Origin: Cycas panzhihuaensis
Taxonomy: Eukaryota; Cycadophyta
Reading direction: 5' to 3'
DNA: 64,000 nucleotides
Assembly: GCA_023213395.1 (NCBI GenBank)
Contig: CM041465.1
Span: 190,967,741-191,031,740, forward strand
The position numbers were made by a program, and so were the translations under genes. Below, in pieces: positions 59,071-64,000 of the stretch (the stretch's first letter is position 1; each line of letters begins with the position of its first letter). The notes below the pieces were generated by a model that did no database searches, was not told the DNA's origin, and saw only the letters and a program-made list of their open reading frames with translations.

Positions 59071-59620
59071 ACTTTTTTTCTTTGTATTCCTAAGAGTAAA
59101 AAAGAAGTAAGGTTCAAAACAAGGATGGAAAATTATTCTTATGGACTATAAACACATATAGAATCATAAACTTTGACTTCAAGTGAAGTCTCTTATCGAT
59201 CTTAATTTTAATAGCCTCATTAATGATGAGAGAGAGCCAAAAGCAGGAAAATTAGGACAAAAAATGATTATGAGATGAATCATGAACTATAGATGATAAT
59301 ACCTGTAAAACATGGCTATCCAGAAGGAATAAATCTAAAAGTAAAGTTTTTGCCTTTAGATGAAAAGGTCCTTTTATTAAAAAGGAATCTTGTTTAGTTT
59401 CATTTTTATAGGTAAGAGTTAGAATTAGAGTCATTTCTATAGCTAAATCACGATTTGGTGTAGTTTGAGATCTATTTTAAGATTTTGATGAGTGTCATCG
59501 AGTGAGATGAGTAAATATATAGTGTGGGTTGTAGTATCTAGTAAGTTTGTAATGTGAAATTTTATTTTTTTGGTAGATTATTAGGTTTAAAATGTAATTT
59601 CATTAATTAAAAACATAGGT
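59071..59620. other. AT-rich interval before the gypsy element
   Basis: No feature recognised. The reverse open frame at 59252-59434 has no family resemblance. Composition changes sharply at 59,620. Confidence 0.5.
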
Positions 59621-61420
59621 TGTGTTTCCGGCTTAGGAATGGATCTGGAATCACCGACTCGTAAGTGCGGTATGTCTCTAGCATTATCATCACTTTGTGT
59701 CTTGATTGTGCCTTACATATTTGCATCGTATGACTTTGTGGGCGGCACGGTGGTCGTCCACACCTATGTTTAGCCTATGACGACTATAGCGGGGCACACT
59801 CTTAGCGAGTGTGGCACCACAGTGACGTATTACTTCCATCCGCCTCCTCTCTCCTGGACCCACCGGGTTTGCGCCACCTCCACCCGTGTGATGTCTCATC
59901 GTCGCTTGGTTAGCTTGCCACCTCATTTGGGGGCCTATTTACGCTCCGTGGGCCGTTTCTTGGCTTGTTTGCTCCGGGTGGGTGTTTTAGTTGTCCTTTA
60001 GCCTTTTCGGGCTTGCCCCCGGCTGGACGGTTGGCGGGCCCCATTTGTGTCTCTGGTGCATACTGCTAGTAATCTTGGCAGACCGTGATCTTGTGATCTG
60101 CATTTGGAATTTCAGCTGCATTTGGAATATCCGTGATCGCTAAAATTCCACCCAGACGACCATCTCTGTTTGTTTTTAAAATCCGTGGTAGCAATTCGCA
60201 TTTATTGCAAACCGCCACGTGGTTCGCCTTTTTTCCTTCGGCCATGCCCTATTCACGTACTTTAGGGTTTTGCTTTAGTACTTAAGCATCTTTTGGGACT
60301 TTTTGGATCTTTTACTCACTTTTGGAAGTTACTCTCGAAAACTCTCTCTTGCTTGCTGCCTTTCTGCTTTCTGCTTCTTCTTTGCCGGACACACTCTTCA
60401 TACAAACCAGACTCTCCTTGGCTCGGTTGAGACATTCTCTCAACCCCTCAGCGCCTTGGAGGGCTCCTTTGAAGTGGTTTCAGTAGGTCTCTATCCAGCG
60501 GTCCATGAGCCCTACGTTTGCAGGTGTTCTCCATCATACTTCGTAGCAGGGCCTCAGACCTCCTCTGCTCCAGATCTGGGCATTTTCCGGCCCTCCTTCA
60601 TTGTCCTTTGGTGAGGCAAGCCCCTTGCCTCTTCCTCCAGTACTCTTTACTTTTGTTAAGTTGTTTGCAATATTCTTGCTCCACTCATTTGTTCATGTTT
60701 GTTGCTTGAAGTTTGATCCTCTTTCCTTTGTGAGGACTGCTGTTCCACTTTCTCTTGTCTCTTACTGCGTTTCTTTGTCCAAAGCAAGGCGTGAGGGTTG
60801 CATAGGCTTTGGGAGAGGAGGTGGGTGGATTAGTACCACCTTCCACGCTCCCAAGCGGCTCCAAGCCCTCAAAGCTTCCTCTCGCCTCATGTTGCTCTTG
60901 GCCATCTAAACAAGGGTTTAGAGACTCCAGGTCGCCCAAACCCGGTGACATCACGAGTTGCGTGTTGATTTGGGACCCTGCTCAGTTTGGGAATCATTCG
61001 TAGTTCTCAACTACCATTCGTGGCTTTGCCTTTGCTCCCGGTTACGGTTTGCTCCCGTAGCATCCGGTTCCCGTGGGTGTCTTTGGGTCTTTCTTGCTCC
61101 TTTTTGCTACTATTTTCTAGCCTTGAGTCTTGACTTTCTCCTCACGCCCGTGGCTCTTGGGGAGAGGTTTGGGCACCATTTGCGCGGTGAGGCCACTCCG
61201 AGGCTTACCTTGTTGTCCCACTTTATTTAGAGTATTTTTCCCTTGATTTCCTCCTCGTTGGACTAACATTGATGCATGCCTATTTGGATTCGACTTATGT
61301 TGATATATATATATTGTTAGACCTTGTGCGTTGCATGTTAGTACCCTCCTTGAGGAGGAAGATCTTTGTAAACTGCGGTATTTGAGACGCCTTGAGAACG
61401 TTACAGTTGATTTCTCTATC
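59621..61420 (+). repeat. Candidate 5' LTR of the gypsy element
   Basis: Starts TGTGTTTCCGG at the composition break. The right edge is set by TGGCGCC at 61423, a possible primer site. No second copy is in the window, so both edges are inferred. Open frames inside it (such as 60303-60614 and 60601-60909) overlap in several frames and resemble no family. Confidence 0.5.
60216..60270 (+). promoter_or_regulatory. G-box and telo-box in the gypsy LTR
   Basis: CACGTG at 60216-60221 is a perfect G-box, the site of plant bZIP and bHLH factors. TTTAGGGTTT at 60261-60270 is a telo-box in reverse. ACGT occurs again near 60255. The cluster lies where a U3 promoter would be expected; a clear TATA box was not seen. 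Confidence 0.5.
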
Positions 61421-61422
61421 GG

Positions 61423-61437
61423 TGGCGCCTCTTGCAT
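61423..61437 (+). other. Candidate gypsy primer-binding site
   Basis: TGGCGCCTCTTGCAT. The first seven bases equal the start of the primer site TGGCGCCGTTGCC used by many plant gypsy elements; the rest fits less well. Confidence 0.4.
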
Positions 61438-62420
61438 GTGTTACAACTTACGTTATCTCATTTCCTAGTTAGCGTTTCCTTCTTTCTTTCGGTATTGCAC
61501 TTATTTTAGGGAAGGTAAGGAAGCCCTGCTCGCCCTTCGCCTCATCCATGCGTTGCGTGGGCGGTTGGGTACTCCTCGTGCGGGCTACATCACCTCGCAC
61601 GCCCTTGGCCCAGTACATTTCCTCCTCTTGCGTACTCTTGTTCTTTTCCTTTTCTTCCTTAGTAATTAAGACATTGAAGATTAAAAGGAAAATTACCTTG
61701 TGTTTATTTGTTACGTATTTACTTCATTTGCATGCACCCTTCTTGTCTGTAGGAAAGGTTGTAGGAGCCTTCTTGATCCCTACTTTTCCTTCCTTCCCCT
61801 AACCACGAGCACCTCGCCTCCGTCGTTCGTGTCCCCGGTTAGGTGTGTAGGTTGCTTTTGGCCTATCCTTGTTAGGTTCTTTCTCTCTCCCTTCTGGCCA
61901 CCCAAGGGTGGGAGGGTCCTGCTTTCGGGCCAACTCGGGTCATCTTACGTACCTTCGCCTCTTTATCCAGGTGGTGAAGGGTCACCCAGTAGTAGCCATA
62001 CTCCATTGCAGATCCCGAACTCGCGCTCCGGCGCACGGGGCGCTCTGCGTGGTAGTTGCTTGCCTTGTAGGTTCCACTTCCTACCCTTTCCTCACCATCT
62101 CTCCCCCGCGCCTATCTCATCGGTGGTTATCCGTAGTAGCGTCCAGCGACCATCTTGGGGGCGCCGAAGGGAGCTAGTCTCGCTCTCTTCGGTTGGTTTC
62201 GCTACTCCTGTGTGATCCTTTCTATACATGTCTTGACCTCCACGTTGGGCAGCCCCAGCCGCGTGTTATACCATTCCTTCTCTTTTCCACGACATCGCTT
62301 CGGCCGACCTTGCATGCGCCGTTTCTCTCGTCGTTTGCGGTCTACCCCTTTGTTAGAAGACCCGAGTATAGCCTTCTTGCCTCGTCGGATCCCGATCCGA
62401 CTATGGAAGGGTACTCTTGA
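61438..62420 (+). other. Gypsy leader
   Basis: GC- and pyrimidine-rich, with overlapping open frames in all three plus-strand phases (for example 61700-62215, 62155-62550). None shows a known motif, and the overlap in several phases points to low stop frequency from base composition. Confidence 0.45.
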
Positions 62421-63980
62421 TTGGACCTACCACGCCTTGCTATGGAAACCCAAGCTCTTCCTTCATCATTCGAGTCCACCCAAGAGGGTGACGACTCCTT
62501 TTACTACCCGATCGATCAACACCTTTCTTGTGCTCCCCATCCTTCTCTGACGCCAGTAGAGGGATCCGTTCCTCCCGAGGATTGCCCACGCGATGGCGAT
62601 TTTATGAGGAACCTTCGGATGGACATGCCTTGTTCGAGGTCCCGATCACCTCTTATGGGTATGTGGGGACTCCTCCTTGACGTGCTTGAGGCTCTTGGAC
62701 GGATCTTGGCCGTGCGGCATGCTCTCAACCACGTCCGAATGGCTTGAGGGTGTCTGCAGGGAGCCTCTTCCTCCTCTGCTCTTCCCCTCACGCTTCATCC
62801 TCGTCCGCCTTTCTGTGACAACAAACCCTTTCGTGCCCTACGCGTCGCCCCATTCGTTTCACTGCAATGGGGGCACGTGTGGCACCTTCCATCCCTTATC
62901 AAGGCCCTAATGCCTTAAGGCCTTCTCACGGTGTGTCATCCCTCAACGGGGTTAGCATACCCGTTCCCGATCCAACTAATGTCGTCTCCCAATCGCACAT
63001 GTCTGCTCTAGTAGGCCTAGTCGCCTGCTAGCCTCCCGGTACTTGATCGGGTGGGATTCGTTCCACGCATCTTCCAACCAGTAGCGTTGGTGCTTCTTTC
63101 TCGTTCCCCGGTATACTTCTCAACCTTGGGGCGGGGTAGAAGCCGTCTTCTGTTTATGGGTGGATCCGCTACACCCATACGGAATGGCCCCACCTACGGG
63201 TGGCATGTATGGGCGTAACCCTTCGCATCCCTCTTGTCCGCCATCCAATGCGGTTCCATCCGTTGTGCCTTGTGAGAATCTGACTCCCTTCCAAGGCGCC
63301 CTTTTTCCCGCCCCTTGTCAGCAAGGGGTGGTTCCTCAAGGAGGGATGGGTGTCCTACCCCCATCCGCTCCTTGCGCGCCACCTACTTCGACGTTCGTTG
63401 ATCCTACGGTTCAGGCAAGGGCGCGCCTTCGTGGACTTTAGGTCAACCCTCTCTCGGTTGAGGCGTTGCGAACCAACTTGCGCCTCATCCTCCCGAAGTT
63501 CCTAGATTCGATGGGACTTCGTCAAGAACCCGGCGGAGCATGTCCGTAGTTTCTCATGGCATGCATCGATTCTTGGGCTTCGACCATATTTTGATGAAAC
63601 TCTTTCCTCGATCCTTGCGGTGGCGCCCTTAAATGGTTTTATCGTCTCCACCTCGATCTATTCATTCCAAAGATTGGTGGGCGAGTTCATCAATTACTTT
63701 GATGTAGCTCGCCCATTCGAGGCGGGATGAAATCCTTCTCTCACTCAAACAAGGTCACGATGAGATGAATCGTGACTTTGTGCGGCGATTCCACGATCCG
63801 CTTCACTCCACCAAGGCGACTTTGCAGGAGGCTGAGCGGGACTGTTGTCAATGCACGCCGTCCGAAGTCCACGTGGAAGTCCTCAAGATGGGGCGACCAC
63901 GTGTGATTCCGCGATCGCCAAGTGCTTGGCGTTGGAGGCTATTGAGATCCAAGTGGTCTCAAGAAACCTCTTAAGCCCTC
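62421..63980 (+). pseudogene. Gypsy gag remnant, frameshifted
   Basis: The N-terminal part may begin in the frame 62421-62747; a Pro-rich stretch lies at 63160-63441. The retrotransposon gag domain is clear from 63522: NPAEHVRSFSHGMHRFLGFD, then GGALKWFYRLHLD near 63625. A shift leads to LVGEFINYFDVARPF near 63674, and another to ILLSLKQGHDEMNRDFVRRF near 63732-63790, open to 63974. These are the A-x-x-W-F, F-x-x-x-F and L-x-x-x-x-Q-x-x-x-E-x-x-x-x-F-x-x-R-F landmarks of the family. At least two frameshifts break it. Gag forms the particle. Confidence 0.78.
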
Positions 63981-64000
63981 ACTGGCCAGTGAGGCACCAC

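Larger units (their letters stand above)
59621..64000 (+). mobile_element. 5' part of a GC-rich Ty3/gypsy element (Tat/Ogre-like)
   Basis: Composition switches from AT-rich to GC-rich at 59,621. The layout is a candidate LTR of about 1.8 kb, a candidate primer site, a leader of over 1 kb with fragmentary frames, and a retrotransposon gag domain at 63,500-63,980. The gag pattern and large size suggest the Tat/Ogre side of Ty3/gypsy. CpG is plentiful, so it has undergone far less deamination than the copia elements and is presumably younger. Polymerase lies beyond the window. Confidence 0.72.

Noticed and set aside
60261-60270. TTTAGGGTTT as interstitial telomere repeat
   Set aside because: Only one unit is present, so it is a telo-box motif, not a telomeric tract.
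60303-62550. Dense plus-strand open frames up to 171 codons, resembling a gene island
   Set aside because: Several phases are open at once, the residues are Ser/Pro/Leu/Phe-rich without domain motifs, and the stretch lies between a gypsy LTR start and its gag domain.
1-64000. A previously undescribed defence or biosynthetic system
   Set aside because: Apart from one unassigned remnant (8114-9113), every recognisable coding stretch belongs to known retrotransposon gag-pol families, and none is intact.

Overview
The window is intergenic DNA from a plant nuclear genome, most likely a repeat-rich seed plant. It is strongly AT-rich up to about 59,620 and is built almost entirely from nested, decayed LTR retrotransposons. 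All primer-binding sites I could read in the first 55 kb match the 3' end of plant initiator-methionine tRNA (TGGTATCAGAGC and decayed forms), and the coding remnants follow the Ty1/copia order gag-protease-integrase-reverse transcriptase-RNase H. I found no host gene, rRNA, tRNA gene or CRISPR array. The species cannot be named from this window.

Layout. E1 (371-7245, minus) is a complete but dead copia element with 461-bp LTRs and target-site duplication AATCT. 7251-9338 is older DNA holding a decayed coding remnant of unknown family. E2 (9344-17265, plus) is a complete dead copia element with 312-bp LTRs and duplication CAATA; a SINE-like retroposon (11642-11947) sits in the first codons of its gag. 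E3 (from 18323, plus) has a 5' LTR, gag, protease and integrase, and is cut at about 21,530 by E4 (plus). E4 is itself cut inside gag by E5 (23830-31218, plus, 379-bp LTRs). E4 then runs on to a broken RNase H fused at 34,062/34,063 to an E3-type LTR.

From 33264 to 48764 a unit of about 5.15-5.2 kb is repeated three times in tandem. Each unit carries the end of E4, the E3-type LTR, the left end of a minus-strand copia element M and the left end of a plus-strand copia element P. M (34436-55709, duplication ACTAT) was interrupted by P (35948-50795), and M's reverse transcriptase reading frame can be followed across the P insertion. The middle unit is a recombinant: its left three fifths match unit 3 and its right part matches unit 1, as expected if the array grew from two copies to three by unequal crossing-over. 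A GC-richer, younger-looking minus-strand copia leader (E8, about 51300-53827) lies inside M. 55715-59620 is AT-rich filler with a (TG)n tract and a degenerate minisatellite.

At about 59,621 composition switches abruptly to GC-rich. What follows is the 5' end of a Ty3/gypsy element: a long LTR with a G-box and a telo-box, a candidate primer site, a leader, and a frameshifted gag domain running off the end of the window.

Decay follows one pattern. Conserved Gln and Trp codons have become TAG/TAA, and zinc-knuckle Cys and His residues have become Tyr. These are C-to-T changes read on one strand or the other, consistent with deamination of methylated cytosine. No frame is open enough for function. 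I see no new molecular system; the most informative structure is the chimeric tandem array and the nesting order it records.
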